A stretch of 45,764 nucleotides of DNA, from NCBI GenBank assembly GCA_012841145.1, contig DUVH01000022.1:1-45764 (forward strand), written 5' to 3'. The notes under the pieces are model-generated. The model searched no databases and was not told the origin of the DNA. It worked only from the letters and a program-made list of their open reading frames with translations. Shown piece after piece: positions 1 to 8,301 of this stretch (positions are counted from its first letter, which is position 1; every line of letters starts with the position of its first letter). A program made the position numbers and the translations under genes. This stretch comes from Clostridiaceae bacterium (lineage in GTDB: Bacteria > Bacillota > Clostridia > Saccharofermentanales > DTU023).

Positions 1-922
1 ATAGTTATTAACTATATTATTGAAACAACAAGTATCATCTACAAAAAAGCGTTTCAAATGTGAAAAATAATCTGAAAACCTCCAAGAGACAACTAAAATA
101 TGTGAGCTTATAAATTCACAGGTTAGAACGTTAAAGAAAACAATGAGAATGACAAAGGTACCTAAAGCGAAAGAGGAACTAAAGAATAATAAATATGAAG
201 ATTGCCGCGGGATTTACTATCTGTTAAATTCTAAGCACTAAATAAAAACCTGAAATTCCCCAAAAAGTAAAAATCATAATTGAAGCAAATAATAACGATG
301 ATAGAAAAATCGAATAATTGAGCCTGCATGTCGGCACATCCGTCATGAAAGCTACTTTATGATAGTTTAACAGTGAACAAAATACATTCAATGAAATATT
401 GACAGAATAATGGCTACAGGATAGTTTTAAAAGTATCTGAACCGAACAGAGGCCTTTTAAAGATGTTTAAAAAAGAATACACAATCAAGTAAATGACTTC
501 ATACAAACCCAGATTTATGAAATAAACAGAAGAACCTGAGATCGATAAATTATGATAACTTAAGAAGCTGAATCAATGACATCCAAACGAGTCATACAAA
601 TTTAGAGGAGGTAGACATTTACGATTACGATACGCGATGAATCAGAATGGAATGAACGTAAGAGATTTCGAGCGTAAACTCACTCTTGATCTGAAAAAGA
701 TGTAGAGGCAGGCGATTTTTCGCAGATAGTTCAGATTATTCCGTAAATGACTGATCTTGAGCCCGCCGTACTTCGTAAAATTTGTATTTTACGAAGTACG
801 GTTAAAGACATCAGCAACTTCTTACAAGTTCTACATTCACCCAGCCGCCTCTTCTCTTTTAGAAACATGATGGTTGTAAGGTGATAATGACATCTTTGAA
901 AACATTTTCTGCAATCAATCCG
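1..922. other. AT-rich gene-free region with degraded coding traces
   Basis: No convincing gene is visible over more than 900 bases, and the base composition is clearly AT-richer than the rest of the window. Stop codons are frequent in all frames. The longest traces on the plus strand are an open stretch from 71 to 238 (56 codons, lysine-rich, containing ATG at 143 but no ribosome binding site) and a stretch after a good GAGGAGG at 605-611 that reads TITIRDESEWNERKRFRA but has lost its start codon. I recognise neither with confidence. The region lies downstream of the murE-like gene and looks like decayed accessory DNA. Confidence 0.6.
766..801. repeat. Perfect 16-bp inverted repeat with 4-nt loop
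   Basis: The arms at 766-781 and 786-801 are exactly complementary, around the loop TTGT. The arm begins CCGTACTTCG. There is no T-tract on either side, so it is not a standard intrinsic terminator. It lies in the gene-free AT-rich region. It may be the end of a small mobile or repeated element, or a structured RNA. Confidence 0.7.
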
Positions 923-951
923 CGGCGTTCATTTTATGCATCTAAACGCCG
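923..951 (-). terminator. Hairpin just after the murE-like stop codon
   Basis: The inverted repeat CGGCGTT (923-929) / AACGCCG (945-951) has a 15-base loop and begins directly after the stop codon at 952-954. It is placed as a terminator of the asd-murE unit would be. No clear U-tract follows in the minus direction, so it may be a weak terminator or a 3'-end stabiliser. Confidence 0.4.
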
Positions 952-2493
952 TCATCCCATCAGACGATTGTCAAGCGGCTTAAGGATCGTCTCGCGATCA
1001 AGATCTGGCCGAATCTCAACAAAGTAGTTCAGCGCGATGCGTGCTCCTTTGTCCATATTGTGTGATCCCGCGAGGACGTAGACCTCTCCCGGTTTCACCT
1101 CAGGTAGAGTGCGCTTGATCGATTCTATCAGATGCGGCTCGTAGATGATGTCGTATCCAGCATCCTTTAAATCGGACAGGACGGCTTCACGTTCTTCATC
1201 AAGAACGACATCGCGCGGACGAGCGGTGTCTTCACTAGACGTGACGTAGAATGTCTCCCAATTGATTCTGTCGCGAAACTTGGCGAACTGAGCGATGACC
1301 TCACGATTGACGAGTACGCCCCTGTTGCCGCGAATAGCGACGATGATGTGAACAGGTTTCCCTTCAGACATAACTTCGAGCGCTTCAAGCATTTTGAGCG
1401 TGTTGTCCTCATCGCTGATATGGTCGTCAATCATCGTAAATTCGCCGTCATAAATGATCTGTAGGCGCCTTTCAACGCCGGTGAAACTCTCAAGCGCGCG
1501 AATCGCGTCCTCTATTTTGACGCCGTAATATGCCGAGATCGTAATGGCGGCCATCGCATTATAAACGGAATGCCTGCCGGCCACCTTGAGGTTAACCTGC
1601 CAGCTCCCTTTCCCGCTCTCCCCTTTACGCGTCTTGAAGGGCTTCAAAACAGTATATCTAAATGAAGGAATTCCGCCTGTCAAATCGAGATCTTCAGCCG
1701 TGATTGTGACATCACGATGATCGATGCTGATGGTAATGACATCGCCGGGTGTCCTGTTTTTCGCTTCATAGACCCGTGAATCATCGCGATTCAAAATAAC
1801 CGGCGTACCTTCCGAGACGCGTTCAATGAGTTTAAGCTTCTCACGATAATATTGCTCGAATGTGCCATGATCAGGCATATGGTCTGGTGTTATATTTAAA
1901 AAACAGACAATGTTATATTCAATCCCGTAAACACGAAATTGAGCTTCAGCGATCGACGAGACTTCCATCGCGACAACTTTGACTCCGGCATCGCGCTGTT
2001 CAGCGAGCATCGCGTGAAGATCGGAGCTCTCGGGAGTGGTCAGGTTCGACTTGACACGCACATCGCCGTAGCTGTACGCGACGGATCCGATGACAGAGGT
2101 TTCGATGCCGTATGATCTGAGGATATGCTGAACCATTGATGTCGTCGTCGTTTTACCGTTTGTCGCTGTCACCCCGACCATGAATAGGTCGAGATCCGGG
2201 TAATGAAAGAAACAGCGAGACAACTCAGCGAGTGCGCGACGAGCATTTGTTACCTTGATTTCTGCCACATTATTCAGAAACTGCGGCCTCTCGACGACAA
2301 TTGCGACGGCGCCTCGCCTAATGGCCTCTTCAATGTAGAGATGACCGTCCGTCAATGCGCCCGGAATCGCGACGAATACATAACCCGGGCCGACATTTCG
2401 AGAATCACATGTGACGCCCGTCACGTCAACATCTGACGGAAGATACAGTATCTCCGCTTCAGACAATGAATGTAACAGTTGAGTCAGTTTCAT
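952..2493 (-). CDS. murE: MurE-like Mur ligase (UDP-MurNAc-tripeptide synthetase family), divergent
   Basis: The 513-residue protein has the three-domain Mur ligase layout. The N-terminal UDP-binding domain includes TCDSRNVGPGYVFVAIPG (residues 28-45), and the P-loop VTATNGKTTTT is near 108-118. A TTPES-type segment is at 152-156 and the C-terminal domain follows. Canonical MurE adds meso-DAP or L-Lys to UDP-MurNAc-L-Ala-D-Glu in the cytoplasm. Several MurE signatures deviate: SSIAEA replaces SSHAL (179), DDHISDED replaces the DYAHTP motif (356-363), no DNPR/DNPA-type motif is seen near 418-428, and LAGSHNMDKG replaces the C-terminal GKGHE-type motif. It lies 21 bases after asd in the same direction, and Asd supplies the precursor of DAP and lysine. 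It is either a divergent MurE or a paralogous MurE-like ligase, and the residue it adds cannot be read from the sequence. Confidence 0.8.
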   Translation of the reverse strand: MKLTQLLHSLSEAEILYLPSDVDVTGVTCDSRNVGPGYVFVAIPGALTDGHLYIEEAIRRGAVAIVVERPQFLNNVAEIKVTNARRALAELSRCFFHYPDLDLFMVGVTATNGKTTTTSMVQHILRSYGIETSVIGSVAYSYGDVRVKSNLTTPESSDLHAMLAEQRDAGVKVVAMEVSSIAEAQFRVYGIEYNIVCFLNITPDHMPDHGTFEQYYREKLKLIERVSEGTPVILNRDDSRVYEAKNRTPGDVITISIDHRDVTITAEDLDLTGGIPSFRYTVLKPFKTRKGESGKGSWQVNLKVAGRHSVYNAMAAITISAYYGVKIEDAIRALESFTGVERRLQIIYDGEFTMIDDHISDEDNTLKMLEALEVMSEGKPVHIIVAIRGNRGVLVNREVIAQFAKFRDRINWETFYVTSSEDTARPRDVVLDEEREAVLSDLKDAGYDIIYEPHLIESIKRTLPEVKPGEVYVLAGSHNMDKGARIALNYFVEIRPDLDRETILKPLDNRLMG

Positions 2494-2514
2494 TAAGTAA
2501 TCACCGGTTTCCTA

Positions 2515-3597
2515 TTATGCGAGAGTGAGCCATCCCTGATGAACGAGCAGTTCGGCAGTGAGAATCGCACCTCCTGCCGCCCCGCGCACAGTGTTGTGTG
2601 AGAGACAGACAAACTTGTAGTCAAAAATGGGATCTTCACGCAACCTCCCGATGGAGACACCCATACCATTTCTTGAGAAGGCATCGATTTTCGATTGGGG
2701 ACGATTGTCCTCTTTAAAATACTGCAGGAACGGTTGTGGGGCTGACGGCAAGTTCGCCTCCCCTACTTCGCTCGTAAATTCGCGCCAACGTTTTAAGATC
2801 TCGTTCGCTTGAATCTGTTCCCTGAAGCGTACTGACACGGCAGCCATGTGACCGAATTCGACGGGTACGCGGTAGCACTGAGCGGAGATGATCGGCTTTT
2901 TCGCCAGTTCAATATGATCGCCCATGAATGTACCCCAGACCTTCAGCGGCTCCCTTTCGCTCTTCTCCTCTTCACCGCCGATGAACGGTATGACGTTGCC
3001 ATGCATCTCAGGCCAATCTAGGAGACGTCTCCCCGCCCCTGAAACAGCCTGATACGTCGCGACAAACACTTCTTCAGGACCATAATCCATCAGCGGTGTC
3101 AAAGCGGGAACGTAACTTTGGATCGAGCAGTTCGGTTTGACCGCGATGAAGCCGCGTTTCGTCCCGAGACGCTTTCTCTGAGCTTCAATGAGCCGCGTAT
3201 GATCGGGATTAATCTCGGGTATGATCATTGGAACATCGGGCGTCCAGCGCATAGCCGAATTGTTTGATACGACGGGAATTTCTAATTTGGCGATACCCTC
3301 TTCCAATTGAATCAGCGCATTCTTTTCCATATCGACGGCACTGAAGACAAAATCGACAGCATTTTTTAAGAGCGCCAATTCGTCCGTTCCGTGCACGACA
3401 TAATCTTTGATACTTTCAGGCATCGGTTCTTCTTGACGCCACGCATCGCCGACGGCTTCCACATACGTCTTTCCCTTTGAACGCGGGGAAGCGACTAAAT
3501 GCGTTATCTCAAACCACGGATGATCCTGCAACAAAAGAATAAATCGTTGCCCTACATGACCTGTAGCACCTATGATACCGACACGAAATTTTCTCAT
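2515..3597 (-). CDS. asd: Aspartate-semialdehyde dehydrogenase
   Basis: Asd converts aspartyl-4-phosphate plus NADPH to aspartate semialdehyde, the branch point to DAP/lysine, threonine and methionine. The N-terminal Rossmann motif GIIGATGHVGQ (residues 7-17), the catalytic cysteine in KPNCSIQSY (C157) and the substrate-binding SGAGRR and VEFGH (H250) segments are clear. The sequence is of the archaeal/fungal-like ASADH branch, about 360 residues. The ATG at 3597 was chosen because a GAGG-type ribosome binding site precedes it; an ATG five codons upstream overlaps that site. The gene is probably the first of an operon with the murE-like gene and diverges from the Xer gene. Confidence 0.93.
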   Translation of the reverse strand: MRKFRVGIIGATGHVGQRFILLLQDHPWFEITHLVASPRSKGKTYVEAVGDAWRQEEPMPESIKDYVVHGTDELALLKNAVDFVFSAVDMEKNALIQLEEGIAKLEIPVVSNNSAMRWTPDVPMIIPEINPDHTRLIEAQRKRLGTKRGFIAVKPNCSIQSYVPALTPLMDYGPEEVFVATYQAVSGAGRRLLDWPEMHGNVIPFIGGEEEKSEREPLKVWGTFMGDHIELAKKPIISAQCYRVPVEFGHMAAVSVRFREQIQANEILKRWREFTSEVGEANLPSAPQPFLQYFKEDNRPQSKIDAFSRNGMGVSIGRLREDPIFDYKFVCLSHNTVRGAAGGAILTAELLVHQGWLTLA

Positions 3598-3641
3598 TTT
3601 ATTCAACCTCATAATCTTTCAAATTGATGATCCACTTGCCA

Positions 3642-3650
3642 AGTATAACA
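3642..3650 (-). promoter_or_regulatory. Extended -10 promoter for asd
   Basis: On the minus strand this reads TGTTATACT, an extended -10 (TGn plus TATACT) about 45 bases upstream of the asd start. No good -35 was found at 17 bases, which is usual for extended -10 promoters. The call is inferred from sequence. Confidence 0.5.
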
Positions 3651-3678
3651 ATTCCATCATCGACCTGCACCTTATGTT

Positions 3679-3687
3679 TGCTAGAAT
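3679..3687 (+). promoter_or_regulatory. Extended -10 promoter for the Xer-type recombinase gene
   Basis: The sequence TGCTAGAAT fits an extended -10. Transcription would begin near 3694, downstream of the in-frame ATG at 3674 and upstream of the GTG at 3713. This supports the GTG as the start. The site lies back to back with the asd promoter. Confidence 0.45.
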
Positions 3688-3712
3688 AATAATAGAAAGG
3701 ACGCAGGAGAAC

Positions 3713-4732
3713 GTGGCAACTCAACGCAAACAACCGATTGATTCGTTTCAGAGACTCGAGGAATTCCTCGGCTATATCAGGGCGATCCTTGAGCGATCTG
3801 CCGGCACAGTGCGCCAGTACCGCTACGATCTCGTCCTGTTCTTTCGCTTCCTGATCGCCGACGACCGCAAACTTCAACCGGAGGACGACGGGTGGTCCGA
3901 GATCGACATATCGATCGTCGATGACTCATTTCTGCGCTCGTTACAGCTCTCCGATCTCTATTCGTACATCACGTGGCTTGCGGCGACGCGTAAGACGTCT
4001 CCAGCGACGAGGGCGAGGCGTACGTCGTCACTTCGTACTTTCTTCGACTACCTGACGACGAAGGCGCACGTTCTGGATGAGAACATCGCTGTGAACTTGG
4101 AGCTTCCGAAACAGATCAAGCGCCTTCCGCGTTACTTGTCGCTCGATGAAAGTCGTGATCTCTTGCAGGCTGCCGCCTCTGACGAAGAATCGCGTCTCTC
4201 AACGCGCGATTACTGCATTCTGACGCTTTTTCTCAATTGCGGTATGAGACTTTCAGAACTTTGCGGTATCAATCTTTCCGATTGGCGCGAGAATACGCTC
4301 GTCGTTATGGGAAAAGGCGGCAAGGAGCGGACGATCTACCTGAACGGCGCCTGTATTGCCGCCATACGCGACTACCTCCCCGACCGCATCAAGCCGATTC
4401 CGAGTGACCGCGACGCGATGTTTATCTCTCGACTCGGCAAGCGCGTCACCGACCGCGCCGTCCAGAATATTATCAAGAAATATATCCGTCAAGCCGGACT
4501 CGACCCGCAGCGTTATTCCACGCACAAGTTGCGCCATACGGCAGCGACGCTCATGTATCAATACGGCGAAGTCGATATCAGGAGTCTTCAGGCGATACTC
4601 GGCCACTCAACAGTCGCTACGACTGAGATCTACACCCACATTGATGAAAGATCGCTTCACGATGCCGTTGAACAGAACCCGCTCAATCTCGAGCGGAGCA
4701 GGCCGCGTCAGTTATCTGAAGAAAATGATTAA
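3713..4732 (+). CDS. Tyrosine recombinase, XerC/XerD family
   Basis: From the GTG at 3713 the protein has 339 residues: an N-terminal SAM-like core-binding domain (about 10-130) and a C-terminal catalytic domain (about 140-315). The catalytic set is visible as R179 (GMRLSEL), Lys in GKGGKER (201-207), H271 and R274 (STHKLRHT), H298 (LGHS) and the nucleophile Y307 (EIYTHI). Xer enzymes resolve chromosome dimers at dif; phage-type integrases share the fold. An in-frame start at 3572 would overlap the divergent asd gene and is unlikely. The codon at 3713 has AGGAG close by. It is the only complete gene on the plus strand, and no att site, excisionase or phage gene is nearby. It is therefore probably a housekeeping Xer, with XerC versus XerD unresolved. 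Confidence 0.88.
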   Translation: MATQRKQPIDSFQRLEEFLGYIRAILERSAGTVRQYRYDLVLFFRFLIADDRKLQPEDDGWSEIDISIVDDSFLRSLQLSDLYSYITWLAATRKTSPATRARRTSSLRTFFDYLTTKAHVLDENIAVNLELPKQIKRLPRYLSLDESRDLLQAAASDEESRLSTRDYCILTLFLNCGMRLSELCGINLSDWRENTLVVMGKGGKERTIYLNGACIAAIRDYLPDRIKPIPSDRDAMFISRLGKRVTDRAVQNIIKKYIRQAGLDPQRYSTHKLRHTAATLMYQYGEVDIRSLQAILGHSTVATTEIYTHIDERSLHDAVEQNPLNLERSRPRQLSEEND

Positions 4733-4852
4733 TATTAGGTTCAAAACGCGCAAAGTGTCCTGCACAGCTTGATTCAAATCAGACTTCGCTGAGCGAGGCA
4801 GCTTCAGAATTTCTATCTGCGGATACAGTGCCGTCCCGATCGATCAAAAGAT

Positions 4853-6544
4853 TTACTCTGCAAAAATACGTTTTAACTCATCCAGCAATTCGGATGCGGG
4901 GATGTCGCGCGGCGTCTCGTCGCCGATGCATTTGAGCTCGACGAGTCCCTTGGGAGTACCGCGTCCGCAAGTTACGCGGGCATAAGCACCGATAAGTTCC
5001 ATGTCGTTGAACTTAACACCTGCACGCTCATCGCGATCATCCAAAATGACGTCAAATCCGGCCTCTTTGCACGCCGCATAGAGCGTTTCCGCCATCTCGC
5101 TTTGTTGCTCGTTATTAATGTTGGCTATGACGATTCCGACTTCGACCGGGGCGATGTGCTTAGGCCAGAGGATGCCTTTTTCACTGTGGTTCTGTTCCAC
5201 GATGGCGGCGAGGCAGCGGGCAGGCCCGATACCGTAACTTCCCATGATAACGGGTCTCCACGTATTCGTTTCGTCCTTGTAGTAGAGATCCATGGCTTCG
5301 GCATACTTCGTACCGAGTTTAAATGTATTGCCGATCTCGATGCCGCGGGCAAAGCGCACAATACCGCCCTTTTCACTCAGGTCGCCTTCACAAATACGGC
5401 GTAAGTCGGCGACGGCATCGGCTTCAAAATCAGAGAGATTGACGTTCATGAGATGATGATCGGCTTCGTTTGCGCCGACAATGAAATTCTTCATGAGCGT
5501 CAGTTCCTGATCAATCAGGACGGGACATTGAATGCCTATAGGTCCGGCAAATCCCACGGGCGCACCGGTAACCTGTTCGACTTCTTCCTCGCTCGCAAAA
5601 ATACTTTCATTGCCTCCAACCAATTTCTTCAACTTAGTTTCATTGACATCATGGTCGCCGCGGCAACAAACAGCGTACAGTTTGCCGTCAACATTGTAGA
5701 TCATGGTTTTGACAAAGCGCTCTTTAGGAAAACCCATAAATGCTGTCACTTCTTCAATCGTCTTGCTTTCGGGCGTGTAGACTTTTTCTATCGGTTTTTC
5801 TTCTTCCGTGCTTTTTTCTCCACGTAAAATACAGGGCGCTACCTCAATGTTAGAGGCGTAGTTGTTCGCGTCATCAATGACGAGAATATCTTCGCCGATC
5901 TCTGAAAGTGCCTGAAATTCCTCCGACAGCAGACCGCCCATCACACCGGTATCGGCATTGACAATGACGTAATTGAGACCCATACGGTCAAAAGCTCTCT
6001 TATAGGCATTGAACATCTTCATGTACTGGCTGTGAAGGCCATCAAGGTCAAGATCGAACGTGTAGGCGTCTTTCATGATGAATTCACGCACGCGGATAAG
6101 GCCGAAGCGCGGTCTCGGCTCGTCGCGGTACTTGGACTGAAACTGGTAAAGACTGAACGGGAGATCCTTATAAGAACGGATGTACATCTTGGCTGCGGCA
6201 GCAAAGAGTTCCTCATGCGTCGGCCCCAAGACATAGTTGCGCCGGTAACGGTCTTTAAGAGAAAACATGCTGTCACCGAAGGAATCGCGTCTACCGGAAT
6301 TGACATAGACGCCCTCGGGTATCAGGGCCGGCATCATGAGCTCCAACGAACCTATAGCGTTCATCTCTTCGCGAATTATATTGATGACCTTGTTAAGAGC
6401 TTTAAGACCTAGGGGCATCATCATGTAGATGCCGGAGGCGACCTTCTTGATCATACCGGCACGCACTAGAAGATTCCCGCTGACGGAATCTTCATCAGAG
6501 GCCTGCTCCCTCATGGTGTAAAAGAAATTCTTCGATAAACGCAT
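4853..6544 (-). CDS. proS: Prolyl-tRNA synthetase (bacterial type with editing insertion)
   Basis: ProS charges tRNA-Pro with proline. The 563-residue protein has class II motifs: motif 2 in YRDEPRPRFGLIRVREF (about 138-154), motif 3 in GSYGIGPARCLAA (about 437-449), and a C-terminal anticodon-binding domain beginning near IAPVEVGIV. Between motifs 2 and 3 lies the INS/YbaK-type editing domain (about 225-385), including VCCRGDHDVNETKLKK. Length and layout match the long bacterial form. A GAGG site lies eight bases before the ATG. It stands alone, with a terminator hairpin upstream and its own promoter, and no T-box leader was found. A tRNA-Pro gene occurs elsewhere in the window. Confidence 0.96.
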   Translation of the reverse strand: MRLSKNFFYTMREQASDEDSVSGNLLVRAGMIKKVASGIYMMMPLGLKALNKVINIIREEMNAIGSLELMMPALIPEGVYVNSGRRDSFGDSMFSLKDRYRRNYVLGPTHEELFAAAAKMYIRSYKDLPFSLYQFQSKYRDEPRPRFGLIRVREFIMKDAYTFDLDLDGLHSQYMKMFNAYKRAFDRMGLNYVIVNADTGVMGGLLSEEFQALSEIGEDILVIDDANNYASNIEVAPCILRGEKSTEEEKPIEKVYTPESKTIEEVTAFMGFPKERFVKTMIYNVDGKLYAVCCRGDHDVNETKLKKLVGGNESIFASEEEVEQVTGAPVGFAGPIGIQCPVLIDQELTLMKNFIVGANEADHHLMNVNLSDFEADAVADLRRICEGDLSEKGGIVRFARGIEIGNTFKLGTKYAEAMDLYYKDETNTWRPVIMGSYGIGPARCLAAIVEQNHSEKGILWPKHIAPVEVGIVIANINNEQQSEMAETLYAACKEAGFDVILDDRDERAGVKFNDMELIGAYARVTCGRGTPKGLVELKCIGDETPRDIPASELLDELKRIFAE

Positions 6545-6596
6545 ACAAATGACCTCTTCAGAATTCTGTAATCGATCGTTTTACATCAGATGGCAC

Positions 6597-6605
6597 ATGA
6601 TAGCA
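6597..6605 (-). promoter_or_regulatory. Extended -10 promoter for proS
   Basis: The minus strand reads TGCTATCAT, an extended -10, with a poor -35 (TTTAGC) 17 bases upstream. Transcription would start near 6590, leaving a 5' leader of about 45 bases, too short for a T-box riboswitch. Confidence 0.5.
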
Positions 6606-6647
6606 CACCTATAAAGACCGCTAAAACCGGAGTAAATACGGAAAGAA

Positions 6648-6690
6648 CGAGCCATCCTTCTCTCCTACAATGGAGTTAACGGATGGCTCG
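6648..6690 (-). terminator. Two-tier hairpin between the M18 peptidase and proS
   Basis: Perfect 10-bp arms CGAGCCATCC (6648-6657) and GGATGGCTCG (6681-6690) enclose a smaller CTCC/GGAG stem. In the minus direction TTCTTTCC follows; on the plus strand ATTAGTTTTT follows, so it could work in both directions. It most likely ends the operon that finishes with the M18 peptidase gene at 6761. Confidence 0.6.
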
Positions 6691-6760
6691 ATTAGTTTTT
6701 GTGTAGTTTTGCATCTTCCGGACCGCGACGTAAGTGAACCGGGGATCGGAAGTGCGGATT

Positions 6761-8224
6761 TTATGAACGCATCTTTTCAAAGAAAGCTTTGTAGCCGATG
6801 TATGTCATGTAAATGTCGATCTTGCTCGCGATCTCAAAACATGAGTGCATCGACAGGACGGGTACGCCGCAATCGATGACGGACATACCGAGATCGGCCT
6901 GGAAGATCGCTACCGTACCGCCGCCGCCCTGGTCGACCTTTCCGAGCTCTCCTGTCTGCCACGGGATGCCGCACTCGTCAAACAGACGCGTCACTTCATT
7001 GAAGAACTCTGCATTCGCGTCGGAAGTGCCGCCTTTGCCGCCTCTGCCTGTGTACTTGGCGAATGCGATCCCGCGCCCCGCATAAGTACTGTTCAAGGGA
7101 TCCAAGACGGACGGGAACGTCGGATCGAAAGCGACCGCGACGTCGGACGAAAGCATTGTCGAATTTTCGATATTGTCGTGTAATTCGATAGCGGAAGGTT
7201 CGCGCCCCAAGATCGAGCGAACCATACGCCTCTGAACGGACGGGAAAAGTTGGGAACGTGCACCAGTCACACCGCCTGAGCCGGTCTCCTCTTTGTCGTA
7301 GAGAACGACGAGCGCCGTGCGTTTCAACGGATCGTCCAAATCGATGAGAGCCTTTAACGCCGTATAGGCGCAGATGCGGTCATCCTGACCGTAAGCGCCG
7401 ACAAATGCGCGATCGAAACCGACGCAACGCGCCTTTACAGCAGGGACAATTTCAATTTCGGCGGTGACTAAATCGCGTTCGTTGAAACCGTATTGATCGT
7501 AAAGCAAGCTTAATATACCGAGCTTGAAGCGCTCTTTGATGTCCTCGCCCCCGGGAAACGGAATGCCGCCGATGAGAACGTTGAGCTCTTCGCCCGTTAT
7601 GACCTCGCTTGCCTTCTTTTGCATCTGGTCCGCAGCGAGGTGCGGCAACAGATCAGTGATCGTAAAGACGGGATCTCCGGGATCTTCACCGACACGGAGC
7701 TTGACCACATCACCATTTTTGAGGATGACGACACCGTGAATTGCGAGAGGCTGGGCAACCCATTGGTATTTCTTGATCCCACCGTAATAGTGCGTCTTCA
7801 GGAGTGTCAAATCGGACGCCTCGTATAATGGATTCGTCTTGAGATCGAGTCTGGGCGAATCGATGTGCGCCCCTACGAGGTTGAAGCCTTCGAGCGGATC
7901 GGCTGAACCGATAACGGCCGCGATGAGCGCCTTGCCGTGGATTGCCTCATAGATACGGTCGCCCGGGCTGAGGGGTTGACTCGGATCAAAGGGTTTGAAG
8001 CCGTTCTCGTCTAAAAGGTCGACGGAATAATCGACAAACTCGCGCTCCGTCTTACACGCATCGAGAGCCGCCTTATAAGGCTCACAAAAGTCCATGACAG
8101 CTTTCATCTCTTCTTCGTTATCGGGATTCCAGAGATTTTTAAAAGAGAAGGTCAGCTGTTTGCGTGCCTCCTCCGCCCTATTCATCGCTTCATCAGCTTT
8201 AATGTCTTTTTTTACATCAGTCAT
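6761..8224 (-). CDS. M18 family aminopeptidase (aspartyl aminopeptidase-like)
   Basis: This is a cytosolic dinuclear-zinc metallopeptidase of the M18 family, which removes N-terminal, often acidic, residues from peptides. The 487-residue length is normal. Metal and catalytic motifs are visible: GAHIDSPRLDLK (about 117-128), LYDKEETGSGGVTGA (about 310-324, with the catalytic Glu pair) and the C-terminal HSCFEIASKIDIY (about 461-473, with the metal-binding His). An AAGGA site precedes the ATG. It lies 77 bases after iscU in the same direction, probably as the last gene of the iscS-iscU transcript because a strong hairpin follows. No link to Fe-S assembly is evident. Preference for Asp/Glu is a family assumption. 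Confidence 0.92.
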   Translation of the reverse strand: MTDVKKDIKADEAMNRAEEARKQLTFSFKNLWNPDNEEEMKAVMDFCEPYKAALDACKTEREFVDYSVDLLDENGFKPFDPSQPLSPGDRIYEAIHGKALIAAVIGSADPLEGFNLVGAHIDSPRLDLKTNPLYEASDLTLLKTHYYGGIKKYQWVAQPLAIHGVVILKNGDVVKLRVGEDPGDPVFTITDLLPHLAADQMQKKASEVITGEELNVLIGGIPFPGGEDIKERFKLGILSLLYDQYGFNERDLVTAEIEIVPAVKARCVGFDRAFVGAYGQDDRICAYTALKALIDLDDPLKRTALVVLYDKEETGSGGVTGARSQLFPSVQRRMVRSILGREPSAIELHDNIENSTMLSSDVAVAFDPTFPSVLDPLNSTYAGRGIAFAKYTGRGGKGGTSDANAEFFNEVTRLFDECGIPWQTGELGKVDQGGGGTVAIFQADLGMSVIDCGVPVLSMHSCFEIASKIDIYMTYIGYKAFFEKMRS

Positions 8225-8301
8225 TAAAATATTCCTTTCTCGTTGCCAGCGTATTGATCTTCCTCCTCGCGAAGCAACGTGTTATGCAATTAATAATCGG
8301 G

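Noticed and set aside
4733-4852. Terminator or dif site after the Xer gene
   Set aside because: Only short stems (for example CTTCGC-TGA-GCGAGG) without a T-tract are present, and no 28-base dif-like sequence was recognised.
6545-6760. Possible T-box riboswitch upstream of proS
   Set aside because: No T-box consensus (AGGGTGGNACCGCG-like) was found on the minus strand, and the predicted leader is only ~45 bases. The hairpin at 6648-6690 lies upstream of the promoter.
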